DNA from: CAZMJG01 sp964576365
Lineage (GTDB): Bacteria > Patescibacteriota > Microgenomatia > UBA1406 > GWC2-37-13
Length of the DNA: 6,022 nt
Direction of reading: 5' to 3'
Assembly: GCA_964576365.1 (NCBI GenBank)
Contig: CAZNUT010000051.1
Location: forward strand, 1-6,022
The translations under genes and the position numbers were made by a program. Positions 5,968 to 6,022 of the stretch are shown in pieces. The notes beneath the pieces are model-generated. The model worked only from the letters and a program-made list of their open reading frames with translations, searched no databases and was not told the origin of the DNA. Position 1 is the first letter of the stretch. The number at the start of each line of letters is the position of its first letter.

Positions 5968-6022
5968 GGCTAAATGGTAAAAATTAGTGATATATCTTCA
6001 GTTATAGACTGCTATAATCTTC

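Noticed and set aside
1..6022. CRISPR array, tRNA, IS element or alternative genetic code
   Set aside because: No spaced direct repeats, no cloverleaf, no transposase and no terminal inverted repeats were seen. TGA ends the synthase gene just before the next start and reading through it gives no sensible protein, so UGA is not recoded.

Overview
AT-rich bacterial DNA with short to medium intergenic gaps, all recognisable genes on the + strand, standard stop usage (TGA, TAA and TAG all end frames) and almost no Shine-Dalgarno sequences. The base composition, weak ribosome sites, an exported protein of uncharacterised-family type and a small zinc-ribbon repeat protein would fit a candidate-phyla (Patescibacteria/CPR-like) genome from a metagenome assembly. 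That placement is a guess; no rRNA or other phylogenetic marker is present. A run of 100 Ns shows this is a scaffold.

Layout. 1-693: two small unrecognised ORFs (80-400 and 463-693), followed by a weak hairpin/T-run. 694-874: AT-rich gap with a plausible sigma70 promoter. 875-2059: exported two-domain protein, DUF3472-like followed by a PA14 lectin-like domain. 2060-2231: gap with a good sigma70-like promoter and a 10-bp-arm palindrome over the predicted transcription start and the start codon of the next gene. 2232-3800: processive membrane family-2 glycosyltransferase (cellulose/hyaluronan synthase type). 3806-4783: membrane-anchored GH26-like glycoside hydrolase, 5 bp downstream and surely co-transcribed. 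4874-5453: small protein made of three tandem four-cysteine zinc-ribbon modules, interrupted by the N run, then a clear intrinsic terminator. 5501-6022: no convincing gene, some decayed-looking coding fragments, and a strong intrinsic terminator that works best for a minus-strand gene entering from the right.

How they work together. The synthase plus hydrolase pair has the logic of bacterial exopolysaccharide operons (compare BcsA with BcsZ): the synthase polymerises and extrudes a beta-glycan, and the anchored hydrolase on the outer face of the membrane trims or releases it. The upstream secreted PA14/DUF3472 protein, on its own promoter, could bind the same glycan. I propose this as a compact polysaccharide-export locus; the sugar is not predictable from sequence alone. 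The zinc-ribbon gene appears to be an independent unit.

The best-supported unexpected result concerns the assembly: the N run abuts an exact 55-bp repeat, and deleting all the Ns restores a perfect third zinc-ribbon module in frame, so the gap probably contains no missing sequence, or a whole number of 162-bp modules.
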